Shown here piece after piece: positions 47,609 to 57,259 of a DNA stretch of 64,000 bases; position 1 is the stretch's first letter; each line of letters opens with the position of its first letter. Location: assembly GCA_016521575.1 (NCBI GenBank), contig JAEKDP010000010.1, positions 1-64,000 on the forward strand. The letters run 5' to 3'. The notes beneath the pieces are model-generated. The model made no database searches. It was not told the origin of the DNA and was given only the letters and a program-made list of their open reading frames with translations. The position numbers and the translations under genes are program-made. This stretch comes from Rhodobacteraceae bacterium F11138. Its GTDB lineage: Bacteria > Pseudomonadota > Alphaproteobacteria > Rhodobacterales > Rhodobacteraceae.

Positions 47609-48736
47609 ATGACTGCCCTGCTTGACACTGTTGATCCAGACGGCCTTGAAGAATTCTCGGTCGTGTTCACCGACCGTTCGCTCAACCATATGTCGCAACA
47701 ATTCCAACAGGTCATGCGCGACATCTCGGACTTGCTGAAACAGGTCTACAATGCCGACGCCGTCGCGGTGATTCCGGGCGGCGGAACCTATGCCATGGAG
47801 GCCGTCGCGCGCCAGTTCGCGCGCAACGCCGGTGTGCTGGTGGTGCGCAACGGCTGGTTTTCCTATCGCTGGAGCCAGATCATCGAGACCGGCGGGCTGA
47901 CAGCAAAAAACCGGGTCATGAAGGCCCGGCAGACAGGCAATACAAGCCCCGCGCCCTTTGCCCCCGCGCCGATCGATGATGTGGTTGCCGAAATCCGCGA
48001 GACCCGCCCCGACGTCGTGTTCGCCCCGCATGTGGAAACCGCCGCTGGCGTCATTCTGCCAGATGACTATATCACCGCGATGGCCCAGGCCGCCCACGAG
48101 GTGGGGGCGTTGATGGTGCTGGATTGCATCGCCTCGGGCTGTGTCTGGGTCGATATGAAATCCACCGGGGTCGACGTGCTGATCAGTGCGCCCCAAAAGG
48201 GCTGGAGCGCCTCGCCCTGCGCCGGTCTGGTGATGATGTCCGAACGCGCCGAGACGCGGCTGCAAGAGACCAGTTCAGACAGTTTTGCCATCGACCTGAA
48301 GAAATGGCGCCAAATGATGGTCGCATATGAAGAGGGCGGACATGCCTATCATGCGACCATGCCGACGGACGCGTTGCGCGACTTTCGCGATACGATGCTG
48401 GAAACCCGCGACTACGGTTTTGACCGTCTTTGCGCGGCGCAATGGGCCCTGGGCGACGGGGTGCGGTCGATGCTGGCGGAAAAGGGGATCGTTTCGGTCG
48501 CGGCCGAAGGGTTCGGCGCGCCCGGCGTGGTGGTCAGCTATACCGATGACGCGGCGATTCAGAACGGCAGCAAATTCGCCGCCAAGGGCATGCAGATCGC
48601 GGCGGGCGTGCCGCTGCAATGCGATGAGCCGGCGGAATTCCAGACCTTTCGTCTGGGGCTGTTCGGACTCGACAAGCTGTATGATGTGGACGCCACCATT
48701 GCCCGCCTCAGACGCGTGATCGACCAGGTGCTTTGA
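47609..48736 (+). CDS. Class V aminotransferase (alanine/serine--glyoxylate type)
   Basis: The 375-aa PLP enzyme has IPGGGTYAMEAVARQF near the cofactor, ALMVLDCIASGCVWVDM with the aspartate that contacts the pyridine ring, and the Schiff-base lysine in ISAPQKGWSASPCAGL. This follows serine--glyoxylate or alanine--glyoxylate aminotransferases and the 2-aminoethylphosphonate-type subgroup. It would transfer an amino group to glyoxylate or pyruvate. The start at 47609 (MTALLDTVDP) has a CGGAG site and replaces an upstream ATG at 47507. Exact substrates cannot be assigned; it follows the tandem Lrp genes. Confidence 0.88.
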   Translation: MTALLDTVDPDGLEEFSVVFTDRSLNHMSQQFQQVMRDISDLLKQVYNADAVAVIPGGGTYAMEAVARQFARNAGVLVVRNGWFSYRWSQIIETGGLTAKNRVMKARQTGNTSPAPFAPAPIDDVVAEIRETRPDVVFAPHVETAAGVILPDDYITAMAQAAHEVGALMVLDCIASGCVWVDMKSTGVDVLISAPQKGWSASPCAGLVMMSERAETRLQETSSDSFAIDLKKWRQMMVAYEEGGHAYHATMPTDALRDFRDTMLETRDYGFDRLCAAQWALGDGVRSMLAEKGIVSVAAEGFGAPGVVVSYTDDAAIQNGSKFAAKGMQIAAGVPLQCDEPAEFQTFRLGLFGLDKLYDVDATIARLRRVIDQVL

Positions 48737-48797
48737 CACCGTTTTCCCGCCGCCGAACGGATATCGGGGGCGGGGCGCGGCCCGTGACGCGTCGGAA

Positions 48798-49994
48798 TTA
48801 CCGTATGCCCAGGCCCATCTGCATCAGGCCGCGCCGCACCGGGGCCAGGGCGTACAAGGCGCTCAGCCCCATCGCGCGTGCGTCCCGCAGCGGACGCGCT
48901 GACGCCATCGAGGCGCGATTCAGAAAATCGATGCCCTGCACCCGCAGTTTGACATCCTTGATCCGGCCTTGGTGATATGCCGTCATCATGGCCGCATCGC
49001 CCAACCCGCCCGGGCGGCTTGTGGCAAGATCCCGCAGCAGGCGCAGATCGGCCAGCGACATATTCAACCCCTGCGCCCCGATCGGGGGCACCACATGCGC
49101 CGCTTCGGCCATCAGCGCCAGCCGTTCGCCCGACAAGCGCGCCGCCTGTTGGCTGATGATCGGCCAGATCGTGCGGCGCGTCGCCAGCGTCAGAGGGCCA
49201 AGCAGGTGACAGGATCGTTCGCTCATGGCGGCCTGGAAATCGGCGGTGTCCAGCGCCATCAATTCCAGCGCCTTGGGGCCGTGTTCCATCCAGACGACGG
49301 CGGAACTGGGGCTTCCCTGGTGATCCGGCAGCGGGACCAGGGTGAACGGGCCGCCGCTGCGATGGATTTCTGTCGATACGTTGTGATGCGGTTCGGGGTG
49401 GGTGACGGCAAAGGCCAGCGCCTTCTGGCCATAGCGGGTGGTCTGAACGTCAATCCCGGCGGCCTGCCGCATGGGAGAATCGCGCCCGTCGGCTGCGATC
49501 ACCAGGCGCGTGTGCACCTTGCTGCCATCGCTCAGCCCGACGCGGGCCCGGGTCTCGCGGGTGAACAGGGTCGTGGTGCCGGTGCCCGGGCGAAAATCGA
49601 CATTGGGCAGTTCTGCCAGACGTGCCACCATTTCGCGCCGCAGCAGCCAGTTGGGCAAATTCCAGCCGAAAGGCTGGTCCGACAGATCCGAGGCGCTGAA
49701 CTCGCGCACCGTGCGCGGTTCGGCTGTGTCCCCGCCTGCATCCACGATGCGCATGACCTGCAACGGGGCGGCAAACGGGGCCAGCCGGTCCCACAATCCG
49801 CACTCCATCAGCAACGTCCGCGCGGGCTGTAGAATCGCGGTGGTGCGCAAATCCGCGCCGGCATTGTCGCGTTCGGTCACCGGCGCGGCGGGATCCACGC
49901 AGATCACGTCAAATCCGGCGGCCCCGAATGTTGCCGCCGCGCTCAGCCCGGCAGGTCCGCCACCGGAGATCAGGATATCGCAACTTTGAGTCAT
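48798..49994 (-). CDS. UbiH/UbiF-family FAD-dependent hydroxylase
   Basis: The 398-aa flavoprotein has the FAD motif ILISGGGPAGLSAAATFGAA, the family DG block VIAADGRDSPMRQAAGI and MAEAAHVVPPIGAQGLNMSL near the end. This set identifies the ubiquinone-biosynthesis hydroxylases (UbiH/UbiF/Coq6), which hydroxylate the quinone ring in the ubiquinone pathway at the membrane. Which ring position it modifies cannot be told from sequence. The start at 49994 removes 12 weakly supported residues. It is followed on the same strand by a small membrane protein upstream. Confidence 0.9.
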   Translation of the reverse strand: MTQSCDILISGGGPAGLSAAATFGAAGFDVICVDPAAPVTERDNAGADLRTTAILQPARTLLMECGLWDRLAPFAAPLQVMRIVDAGGDTAEPRTVREFSASDLSDQPFGWNLPNWLLRREMVARLAELPNVDFRPGTGTTTLFTRETRARVGLSDGSKVHTRLVIAADGRDSPMRQAAGIDVQTTRYGQKALAFAVTHPEPHHNVSTEIHRSGGPFTLVPLPDHQGSPSSAVVWMEHGPKALELMALDTADFQAAMSERSCHLLGPLTLATRRTIWPIISQQAARLSGERLALMAEAAHVVPPIGAQGLNMSLADLRLLRDLATSRPGGLGDAAMMTAYHQGRIKDVKLRVQGIDFLNRASMASARPLRDARAMGLSALYALAPVRRGLMQMGLGIR

Positions 49995-50064
49995 CTCGGC
50001 CCTCCGCTTGCCTGCCAACCTAGTGCGCAACGGGCTGCAAGGCCAAGCGACATCCTGTCCGGCA

Positions 50065-50313
50065 TCAGCCCCGTGTGATCAGCAGCAGGGTCAAAAAGAC
50101 CACCGGCACCAGGGCCAGCGCGGGCAGGTACAAGCCGGGCAAACCAAAGATCAAAGCCAGCGACAGCCACAGGCAGACAAACCCGCCCAAAGCATACCAG
50201 ACATTGTCCTTGTCGCCGAACGCCAGGTCACGGGCGACCCAGCCGATGACCGGAATGCGAAAAAAGAGACGCTGCAAGAAGGGCAGGCGGGGCTGCGGAT
50301 GTGCAAGACTCAT
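50065..50313 (-). CDS. Small two-helix membrane protein
   Basis: The 82-aa protein has a Pro-rich N-terminus (LAHPQPRLPFLQRLFFRIPV) and two hydrophobic helices (VWYALGGFVCLWLSLALIFG and LYLPALALVPVVFLTLLLIT). It starts at 50313; the in-frame ATG at 50391 adds an unlikely polar tail. It lies between the UbiH-type gene and an HAD-phosphatase gene on the same strand. No family function is known to me. Confidence 0.75.
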   Translation of the reverse strand: MSLAHPQPRLPFLQRLFFRIPVIGWVARDLAFGDKDNVWYALGGFVCLWLSLALIFGLPGLYLPALALVPVVFLTLLLITRG

Positions 50314-50400
50314 GGCCGGGCTCCTGTTCAGGGTGTTCGTGGCCCTGACATAGGCGCTCTGGGGGCAGGTGCGACGCGCGGATTGTCGCAACAGTGCATT

Positions 50401-51045
50401 TCAAATGACGGTTTTCAGAAAAGCCGTCAGGTCATCGGTATGGTGATGGATATGGCGGGCCGGAAAAGCCTGGGGCGCGACATGCACGGTGCGCATGCCC
50501 ATGTCGTGCGGGGCCGACAGGTTGCGGTGATCGTCCTCGAACATGGCGGCGCATGTCGGATCGGTGCCATCGCGCGTGAAGACCGTTTCAAAGGCCGCGC
50601 GTTCCGGTTTGGGAAGAAACCCCGCGTGTTCGACGCCATAGACGGCATCAAAGACACCCTCCAATCCCCGTGCCGCCAACACCCGCCTGGCATAGGGGGC
50701 GGTTCCGTTCGTGTAGACGATGCAGCGCCCGGGCAGATCGCAGATATGGGCGCGCAGATCGGCGTCCTGTTCCAGGTGGTCCATCGAGATGTCATGGACC
50801 TCTGACAGATAGGGCCCCGGATCCACGTCATGTTCGCGCATCAGACCGGCCAGCGTAGTACCATACAGGTGCCAATAATGCTTGCGCAGCCGGTTCGCTT
50901 CGATGCGGTCGACCCCGAGCGACTGCATGACGTATGTCGTCATGCGCTGTTCGATCTGATCGAACAGCCGTGCCTGTGGCGGATACAGGGTGTTGTCCAG
51001 ATCGAACACCCAGGTGGTTATGTGTGAAAATGCGTTCTTGACCAT
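50401..51045 (-). CDS. HAD-superfamily pyrimidine 5'-nucleotidase-like phosphatase
   Basis: The 214-aa protein has the HAD motifs in order: motif I TWVFDLDNTLYPP (nucleophile Asp), motif II IVYTNGTAPYARR, motif III lysine in GFLPKPERAAF and motif IV FEDDHRNLSAPHDMG. The long helical cap fits the SDT1/PHM8-like pyrimidine 5'-nucleotidase group, which dephosphorylates UMP/CMP, though a phosphoglycolate-type role is possible. It starts at 51045 with MVKNAFSHITT and is divergent from a GntR regulator gene. Confidence 0.88.
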   Translation of the reverse strand: MVKNAFSHITTWVFDLDNTLYPPQARLFDQIEQRMTTYVMQSLGVDRIEANRLRKHYWHLYGTTLAGLMREHDVDPGPYLSEVHDISMDHLEQDADLRAHICDLPGRCIVYTNGTAPYARRVLAARGLEGVFDAVYGVEHAGFLPKPERAAFETVFTRDGTDPTCAAMFEDDHRNLSAPHDMGMRTVHVAPQAFPARHIHHHTDDLTAFLKTVI

Positions 51046-51148
51046 GGTGTTGCTCTAGGACAGCGGCGGCAAGAATTCAACGGCGGGGTTGAACGTCGGG
51101 CCAGCGCGCCTGTAAACATGGCCAGCATCGCAACCGGGGAGGGATCCG

Positions 51149-51802
51149 ATGTCGCAGACCAAACAGCCGCAAACGGATGCCTACAATCTGGTGCTGGAGG
51201 CGATAGACATTGGCGTCTACAAGCCCGGAGATCGGCTGGTCGAAAGCGATCTCGCCGAACGGTTCGGCGTGTCGCGCACGCCCATCCGCGAAGCGTTGCA
51301 GCGGCTTGAAACCCAGTCCTTGCTGGAACGGGACGGACGGTCGCTGATCGTGGCCTCGCTGGATCACAACCAGATGGCCGAATTGTATGTGGTCCGCCGC
51401 GAACTGGAAGGGCTGGCGGCCCGGCTGGCGGCGCGCCATGCCAACGATGAAGAGGTTTCGGTTCTGCGGGCGATGGTTGCGTCGGATGATGCCCTGATCA
51501 AGGATCCGGCCGCCCTGTCACGCGCCAACCGGCGGTTTCACAAGCAGATTCACCTGGCCTCGCACAATCGCTATCTGGTGCAGCAACTGGATCTGGTGCA
51601 TCGCACCATGGCACTGATGGCGACCACGTCGCTGGCGGCGCAGGGCCGTGGTGAAATTGCACAAAGCGAACATGACGGCATCGTCAAAGCCATCGAGGCG
51701 CGGGATGAGAGCGCCGCGGAAAAGGCGCTCAAGGATCACATTTCGGTGGCGTTCATGACCCGTTTGCAACAGGATGCCAACGCCCGCGAGCATTCGGGCT
51801 AG
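51149..51802 (+). CDS. GntR-family regulator (FCD type)
   Basis: The 217-aa protein has an N-terminal winged HTH with the GntR signature LAERFGVSRTPIREALQRLE and a C-terminal all-helical FCD effector domain (VVRRELEGLAARLAARHAND, NRRFHKQIHLASHNRYLVQQ, LKDHISVAFMTRLQQ) with the metal-binding histidines typical of the VanR/FadR-like set. Its effector is probably a carboxylate or sugar acid. A GGGGAGGGATCC ribosome site is present. The neighbours (HAD phosphatase, glycosyltransferase) do not reveal its target, so it may act elsewhere. Confidence 0.92.
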   Translation: MSQTKQPQTDAYNLVLEAIDIGVYKPGDRLVESDLAERFGVSRTPIREALQRLETQSLLERDGRSLIVASLDHNQMAELYVVRRELEGLAARLAARHANDEEVSVLRAMVASDDALIKDPAALSRANRRFHKQIHLASHNRYLVQQLDLVHRTMALMATTSLAAQGRGEIAQSEHDGIVKAIEARDESAAEKALKDHISVAFMTRLQQDANAREHSG

Positions 51803-51829
51803 GCTGCGCTCGCCCCGCAGGCAGCGGCA

Positions 51830-53734
51830 TCATGTGCTGGACAGCTCGGCTTCGGCCTGCCCATGCTGGGTCTTGTCCCAATAATAGGGGGCGACGATCA
51901 GTTCGTATAATGCCTTGTACGCCGCCAGGGCGGCCAACGGAAAATAGAACATCATCGTTGGCACCCAGCGCATGAGAAACCGCCGTTCGGGCGAGAAGAC
52001 GGCGACCAGGCCGATGGTGATCACCATCAGTTCGGCCAGCACGAACAGCGCCGAGAACCCATAGACAACGCCGTTTGGCACAAGGGTCTGCACCGGGTGG
52101 TCATAGCCCAACAGGATCAGCCAGAAGGTCCACAGAACCGGCGCCAGCAGGAACTGGCTGAGCGTGCCGACAAAGAACGCCTGAAAGCTGAGAAACCGCC
52201 AAAGCCCCAGATCGGCGAACAACTGGCGCGGGTTGCGCATGTGGACCAGATACGTGACCATGAACCCCTTCAGCCAGCGGGACCGCTGTTTGACCCAGGC
52301 CCAGGGGCGGCAATTGGCCTCTTCGTAGGTGACCGTATCAATCAGTTCCGTGCGATAGCCCGCGCGGCACAGGCGGACCCCCAGATCGGCATCTTCGGTG
52401 ACGTTGTGGGCGTCCCAACCGCCCAGTTCCTCCAGCTTGTCGCGCCGGAAAAACAGCGTCGTGCCCCCCAAAGGCACCACCAGCCCCATGCGGGCGATGC
52501 CGGGCAGCACGACGCGGAACCAACTGGCGTATTCGATCGTGAAACAGCGCGCCAACCAGTTGGTGCGCGGGTTGTAGTAATCCAGAATGCCCTGCAGACA
52601 GACCACGTCCGGGGGCGCATGGGAAAACCGGTCGACCACATGCTCGATCTGGCCCGGCACCGGCGCGTCCTCGGCATCCCAGACGCCAATGATGTCCCCC
52701 CGGCAGAAATCCAGAGCATAGTTCATCGCGCGTGGCTTGGTTGTCAGCCCGGAATAGGAGGGCACCCGAACCACCCGCATCCAGGCCGGCAAGCGGGTTC
52801 GGTTCAGGGTCGCATGGGTGATGTCGTCATGTTCTTCCAGCACCAGGATCACATCCAGCAGCGCCTTGGGATAGGTCAGTCGGGACAGGCGTCGTATCAG
52901 GGCGGCGGCGATTTCCTTTTCATGAAACAGGGGCACCAGAATCGAAACCTTGGGCAATCGTGGGGCCGGTGCGTTCGCCGCGTCCAATGCACGGGGCGCA
53001 GGGGCGGTTACGCGGTCATGGTTGACCAGGTGCATACAGGCCGCCGTCAGCTTGAGGGTGACGAACATGGTCAGCGTCGCAATGGCGATCAGACTCAGAA
53101 CGCCCAGCATCGTGGCCGGCGCAAGCATCAGCATGCCGACCATCGCGATCAGCGCCAGACACAGCCTGAACCGGTTGCCTGTTTGCCAGGTGCGGCAACT
53201 GAACTGCTCGGCGACGCGGGTCTCTGCGGCCTCGGCCATGCGCACCGAAAAAGCGCTGGCAATCGCCGCTTCGATCTGGGTGTCGGATGCCAGAACCGGG
53301 CGTATGTCTGAAAACCTGTCGGACAGTGCGTCGCGCACCCAATCGAAACGATCCGGGCGGTCGGTTGCGATCAGAACGGTGTCGCCCTGCCGTTGCCAGG
53401 GAATGACGCCGTGATGCAGCCAGAACTTGTAGGACATGCCTTTGCAAAGCTCGGGATCGGGCGGATGGCGGTCAAGATCCACCTGCTCGATGTCATTCTG
53501 CCGGGCCAGCGCGGCCTGCACATGTTCGTGGTTCGCCCAGCCCTCGGAGATCAGAATTTCACCGATCGGCGCGCCAAGTGTGCGTTGCAGTTGAAGCGCA
53601 CGGATCAGGTGACCCGGCGTGATGATGCCGCTCTGCACCAGATGGCGTCCCAATGGTTGCCGGGGCGCATCCGGTTTCAGTGGTATGGCGGCAGCGGGTC
53701 GAGGGGCCAGCAGCCGCAGATTTTGAGAGCTCAT
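51830..53734 (-). CDS. Membrane processive glycosyltransferase (GT2) with MshEN-type N-terminus
   Basis: The 634-aa protein opens with a pair of MshEN/GspE-N-like repeats (QPLGRHLVQSGIITPGHLIR, GAPIGEILISEGWANHEHVQ), a domain known to bind cyclic-di-GMP in other proteins. Two membrane helices (about 188-230) precede a family-2 glycosyltransferase domain with the DAEDAP metal motif, TEDADLGVRL and QRSRWLKG, the Q-x-x-R-W of processive enzymes. More helices follow. It would polymerise and export a surface polysaccharide, perhaps c-di-GMP-controlled. No partner outer-membrane genes are near. Confidence 0.85.
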   Translation of the reverse strand: MSSQNLRLLAPRPAAAIPLKPDAPRQPLGRHLVQSGIITPGHLIRALQLQRTLGAPIGEILISEGWANHEHVQAALARQNDIEQVDLDRHPPDPELCKGMSYKFWLHHGVIPWQRQGDTVLIATDRPDRFDWVRDALSDRFSDIRPVLASDTQIEAAIASAFSVRMAEAAETRVAEQFSCRTWQTGNRFRLCLALIAMVGMLMLAPATMLGVLSLIAIATLTMFVTLKLTAACMHLVNHDRVTAPAPRALDAANAPAPRLPKVSILVPLFHEKEIAAALIRRLSRLTYPKALLDVILVLEEHDDITHATLNRTRLPAWMRVVRVPSYSGLTTKPRAMNYALDFCRGDIIGVWDAEDAPVPGQIEHVVDRFSHAPPDVVCLQGILDYYNPRTNWLARCFTIEYASWFRVVLPGIARMGLVVPLGGTTLFFRRDKLEELGGWDAHNVTEDADLGVRLCRAGYRTELIDTVTYEEANCRPWAWVKQRSRWLKGFMVTYLVHMRNPRQLFADLGLWRFLSFQAFFVGTLSQFLLAPVLWTFWLILLGYDHPVQTLVPNGVVYGFSALFVLAELMVITIGLVAVFSPERRFLMRWVPTMMFYFPLAALAAYKALYELIVAPYYWDKTQHGQAEAELSST

Positions 53735-53843
53735 TCGAGCGATCCAACACGCTAAGTCAAAGTCAGGACTTACCGTGAAGGATCAGGGTTAACGGTCCGT
53801 AAATACGCAAGAATTTCCCACGCACGAACCGTTCGGCCGGCTG

Positions 53844-55007
53844 TTACGCCGGAACCCGCGCCGCCATGGCCGCCGCGAAGCGTTCGAACAGATAGAAACT
53901 GTCTTGCGGGCCGGGGCTGGCCTCGGGGTGGTATTGCACAGAATAAACGGGGCGATCCGCCATGCGGATGCCGCAGTTCGAGCCGTCAAACAGGGAGCGA
54001 TGCGTTTCCAGCACGTTGTCCGGCAGGCTCTGGGCATCGACGGCAAACCCGTGGTTCATCGAGGTGATCTCGACCTTGCCGGTCTCCAGATCCTTGACCG
54101 GATGGTTGGCGCCGTGGTGGCCGTGGTTCATCTTGATTGTTTTTGCCCCCAGCGCCAGGGCCAGCATCTGGTGGCCCAGGCAAATGCCAAAGACCGGGAT
54201 GTCCGTACTGTCGAGGATCTCGCGGATCATCGGCACCGCATATGTGCCGGTTGCCGCAGGATCGCCCGGACCGTTGGACAGAAAGACACCGTCCGGCTGA
54301 TGCGCCAGAACCTCGGCGGCGGTTGCTGTCGCGGGCATGACGATCACATCGCAACCGGCGCTGGCCAGGCAGCGCAGGATATTGCGCTTGGCCCCATAGT
54401 CCAGGGCCACGACCTTGTGTTTGGGGGCCGTCTGGGGCTTGTGGCCGCCCGGCCAGGCCCACCGCATTTCATCCCAGCGATAGGATTGCGCACAGGTCAC
54501 GTCGCGGGCCAGATCCATGCCTTCGAGGCCGGCGAAACCGCGCGCGGCGGCCAGCAGTTGCTCAAGATCGAAACTGCCGTCCGGATCATGGGCCAGCGCA
54601 ACATGGGGCGCACCTTGTTGGCGGATCGCGCGGGTCAGGCGGCGGGTGTCGACGCCACCGATCGCGATGGGGCCCCGACGTTCCAGCCAACTGCGCAGAT
54701 CTTCGCTGGCGCGCCAGTTGCTGGGCGCGGTGGGGTCCCATTTGACGACCATGCCCGATGCGACGGGATCGGCGGTTTCGTCATCATCAGTATTGACGCC
54801 GACATTGCCGATATGGGGAAACGTAAAGGTCACGATCTGTCCGGCATAGGACGGATCGGTCATGATTTCCTGATAGCCGGTCATGGCCGTGTTGAAACAC
54901 AGCTCGGCCGTGGTCAGACCGACCGCGCCAAAACCGGTGCCGTAAAACACGGATCCATCGGCCAGGGCCAGGCAAGCTGTCGGCTTGGAAGGGACCGAAT
55001 TGGTCAT
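53844..55007 (-). CDS. carA: Carbamoyl-phosphate synthase small subunit
   Basis: CarA is the glutaminase that feeds ammonia to CarB for arginine and pyrimidine synthesis. The 387-aa protein has the N-terminal domain [40 protein letters not shown] and [12 protein letters not shown], and the class I amidotransferase domain with [19 protein letters not shown] (nucleophile Cys), FLSNGPGDP and [12 protein letters not shown]. The start is at 55007 ([10 protein letters not shown]), with AGGAGTCG upstream, instead of the longer frame to 55292. carB is not in the window. It is divergent from the YqeY gene. Confidence 0.97.
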   Translation of the reverse strand: MTNSVPSKPTACLALADGSVFYGTGFGAVGLTTAELCFNTAMTGYQEIMTDPSYAGQIVTFTFPHIGNVGVNTDDDETADPVASGMVVKWDPTAPSNWRASEDLRSWLERRGPIAIGGVDTRRLTRAIRQQGAPHVALAHDPDGSFDLEQLLAAARGFAGLEGMDLARDVTCAQSYRWDEMRWAWPGGHKPQTAPKHKVVALDYGAKRNILRCLASAGCDVIVMPATATAAEVLAHQPDGVFLSNGPGDPAATGTYAVPMIREILDSTDIPVFGICLGHQMLALALGAKTIKMNHGHHGANHPVKDLETGKVEITSMNHGFAVDAQSLPDNVLETHRSLFDGSNCGIRMADRPVYSVQYHPEASPGPQDSFYLFERFAAAMAARVPA

Positions 55008-55191
55008 GACGCGACTCCTCTGGGGCTGAACTGATGGATACCTAAGGGCCATGCCGGGCATGGTCAAGCCTGTCCGAGAATCGCGACATTGTTTGTTTTC
55101 AATGGCTTGGCCTTGCGACAGCATGGTTGTACCGCGCATTGTCATTCGATAGAGTCGGGGTTTCGAAATCCATGGGGATGGGATAGGAAAG

Positions 55192-55656
55192 ATGGACATG
55201 CGTTCTCGGGTCAATATGGCCCTTAAACAGGCAATGCGGGACAAGGCGACGACCCGCTTGTCGACCCTGCGGCTGATATGCGCCGCCATCAAGGATCAGG
55301 ATATCGCCGTGCGCGGCGAGGGCGAGGGCAGCGGCGTCGGGGATGCCGAGGTTCTGGCCATTCTCAGCAAGATGACCAAGCAGCGCCAGGAAAGTGCGCG
55401 TGCCTACGAAGAGGGCGGGCGGCTGGATCTGGCCGAGCGTGAGCAGCAGGAAATCGCGATCATCGAGGAATTCCTGCCCAAACAGCTGGATTCGGATCAG
55501 GTGGCCGCAGCTGTGCGCAAGGCGGTCGAGAACACCGGCGCGGAATCGATCCGCGACATGGGCAAGGTGATGGCCGAACTCAAAGGCAAGTACACCGGCC
55601 AGATGGATTTCGGCAAGGTCGGCCCGCTGGTCAAGGACCGGCTCTGCGCGGGCTGA
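55192..55656 (+). CDS. GatB/YqeY domain protein
   Basis: The 154-aa protein has the YqeY signature: [60 protein letters not shown] and [15 protein letters not shown]. The fold matches the tRNA-binding tail of GatB, the amidotransferase subunit, so a tRNA-linked role is presumed but not shown. It is divergent from carA, a pairing that is common in alphaproteobacteria. GGGATAGGAAAG precedes ATG 55192. Confidence 0.93.
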   Translation: MDMRSRVNMALKQAMRDKATTRLSTLRLICAAIKDQDIAVRGEGEGSGVGDAEVLAILSKMTKQRQESARAYEEGGRLDLAEREQQEIAIIEEFLPKQLDSDQVAAAVRKAVENTGAESIRDMGKVMAELKGKYTGQMDFGKVGPLVKDRLCAG

Positions 55657-55741
55657 ACCGCGTTTGCCAACATCTTGATCCTGTGCCGCTTACTGCGGCC
55701 GGGCGCGAACCGGGCCATCGGCGCCGGTCATGGTCTTGAGG

Positions 55742-56230
55742 TCATGCGGCGCGTAGATCGCGAGAAAGTTCATCATACAGGGCGATGCGCTCGTCTTCCG
55801 ACAGGAAGGCACCGATTTCGACCTCGCGGCCGTTGCCCTTGAGGGTCACATAATACGGCACCGGGCCGCCCTTGTTGTGCATCTGGGCCGTGGCCCAGTA
55901 TCGGTTGCAGTCCCATTCCTGGGACTGCCCGTTGGGGGCGTGCCGCACGAGATGGGCGCGCTCATCGGTCAGGGTCAGGATTTCCAGGATCTGCGCATTG
56001 CGGCGGCTGCGGCCGAGCGCCCACCAGAGCCCGGCCACCGCCAGCATCAGAAACGGCAGCAACCCCCACCACAGCTGGCTGCCCAGCAGGGAAAACAGCG
56101 GAATCAGCACCATCGCGAAAGTGGCAAGGATGAAGACCGCAAAACCTTTGGGCGGCAGCGATTGATGCGGCCAGAGGTGCAGCTCGCGGGTCGCGGCGCG
56201 GGGGTCTTGCGTGGTCCAGCTATAGGGCAT
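55742..56230 (-). CDS. DUF2244 membrane protein
   Basis: The 162-aa protein has two adjacent hydrophobic helices (about 32-72, FAVFILATFAMVLIPLFSLL and WWGLLPFLMLAVAGLWWALG) framed by a PHQSLPPKGF segment and the C-terminal domain RNAQILEILTLTDERAHLVR. This layout is the DUF2244 family, often encoded near cytochrome oxidase genes. Here the aa3 oxidase gene ctaD lies 2.2 kb downstream in the window, with two other genes between. A link to respiration is a context guess. Confidence 0.85.
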   Translation of the reverse strand: MPYSWTTQDPRAATRELHLWPHQSLPPKGFAVFILATFAMVLIPLFSLLGSQLWWGLLPFLMLAVAGLWWALGRSRRNAQILEILTLTDERAHLVRHAPNGQSQEWDCNRYWATAQMHNKGGPVPYYVTLKGNGREVEIGAFLSEDERIALYDELSRDLRAA

Positions 56231-56300
56231 GTGTTCCGTTCAGCCTGGCATGTGCTATAGGCCGGCATTCTGTTTCGCTGTCCGGGGCCGCCATCGGGGA

Positions 56301-57023
56301 TCAGCCCAGAAATGCCCTTGCGGCGTCAAACTGATCCTCGTCGAAATACCGCGATTCAGCCGAAATGAAGCGGCGCAGGATCTTCTGCGCCAGTTTCTGC
56401 CAGGCTTCATCGCCCACGATCGCGACCCGGCTGGGGATATGTCGATGGTCGCGCACCAGCTTGAAATGATCGCCAAGTGCCGCCAGACCCTGCCAGCCAT
56501 CGAAGTCGCGCAGATCCAGCAACAGCTTGAATGCTCCGTGATCGCGCACATAGGCATCCAGATTGTCCTCGGCGTGTTCATAGGCTTCGGAATCCAGTTT
56601 GCCGATCAGCTGTACATGCAGCACGTCTTCGCCCATCGGGGTCATATGAATGCTGCCCAGCGATTCCGTGAGCCAGCGCCGGGCGGCGTCCAGTTCGTCC
56701 GGCTCGAAAGTTTCCACCGGGCCGGGAAAAGCAAAACCCATCACCTTGATCCCGTTCTCGATCCAGTCGGCATCGGTCACAACGGCAATCCGGTCAAAGC
56801 CGCTCCAGTGACGCAGACCCAGACGTATGTCGGCCCAAGCGGCCCCGGCGGAAAATCCTTCGAAGCCGGGCCCGATGCGCACCAGCATCCGCAGCCGGTC
56901 ATGGTCGGCCATCGCCTGTTCCAGGGCAGGGGTCAGCACGTCGTGATAGTCCCGGGCTTCCAATTTGCCGGTCAGCTGAATTTCCATGACGCCCTGGGGT
57001 GTGACGGGTGTTGCTGTGATCAT
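56301..57023 (-). CDS. Double SpoIIAA-like (STAS-fold) protein
   Basis: The 240-aa protein has two tandem copies of a SpoIIAA-like domain (DUF3478): VMEIQLTGKLEARDYHDVLT to AVVTDADWIENGIKVMGFAF, and VLHVQLIGKLDSEAYEHAED to AIVGDEAWQKLAQKILRRFI. Each copy has the STAS-like strand-helix order and ends with an amphipathic helix. The family often functions in stress or lipid-associated contexts, but no activity is established. It starts at 57023 and is on the same strand as the DUF2244 gene, 71 bp upstream of it. Confidence 0.88.
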   Translation of the reverse strand: MITATPVTPQGVMEIQLTGKLEARDYHDVLTPALEQAMADHDRLRMLVRIGPGFEGFSAGAAWADIRLGLRHWSGFDRIAVVTDADWIENGIKVMGFAFPGPVETFEPDELDAARRWLTESLGSIHMTPMGEDVLHVQLIGKLDSEAYEHAEDNLDAYVRDHGAFKLLLDLRDFDGWQGLAALGDHFKLVRDHRHIPSRVAIVGDEAWQKLAQKILRRFISAESRYFDEDQFDAARAFLG

Positions 57024-57259
57024 TGCTCAGTCTCCGGATGAGGTGCCGCTTGTCCGGTTTTCGAACGCAGGCATTGCACCAGCAGGGAACACCATGTGCT
57101 GCAGGCGTTCAACCCCGCCAGGCTGTTCGGTCGCATATCATGGGTCTCGGCAGGCAGCCTTGATCGTCCCAACAGCCAAGATGCGTTGCGATGTACAACC
57201 TCAGGTGGCATCGTGGGTCGTGTAATGACCTTTCAACGACAAGACAGGCAAGCATCACG

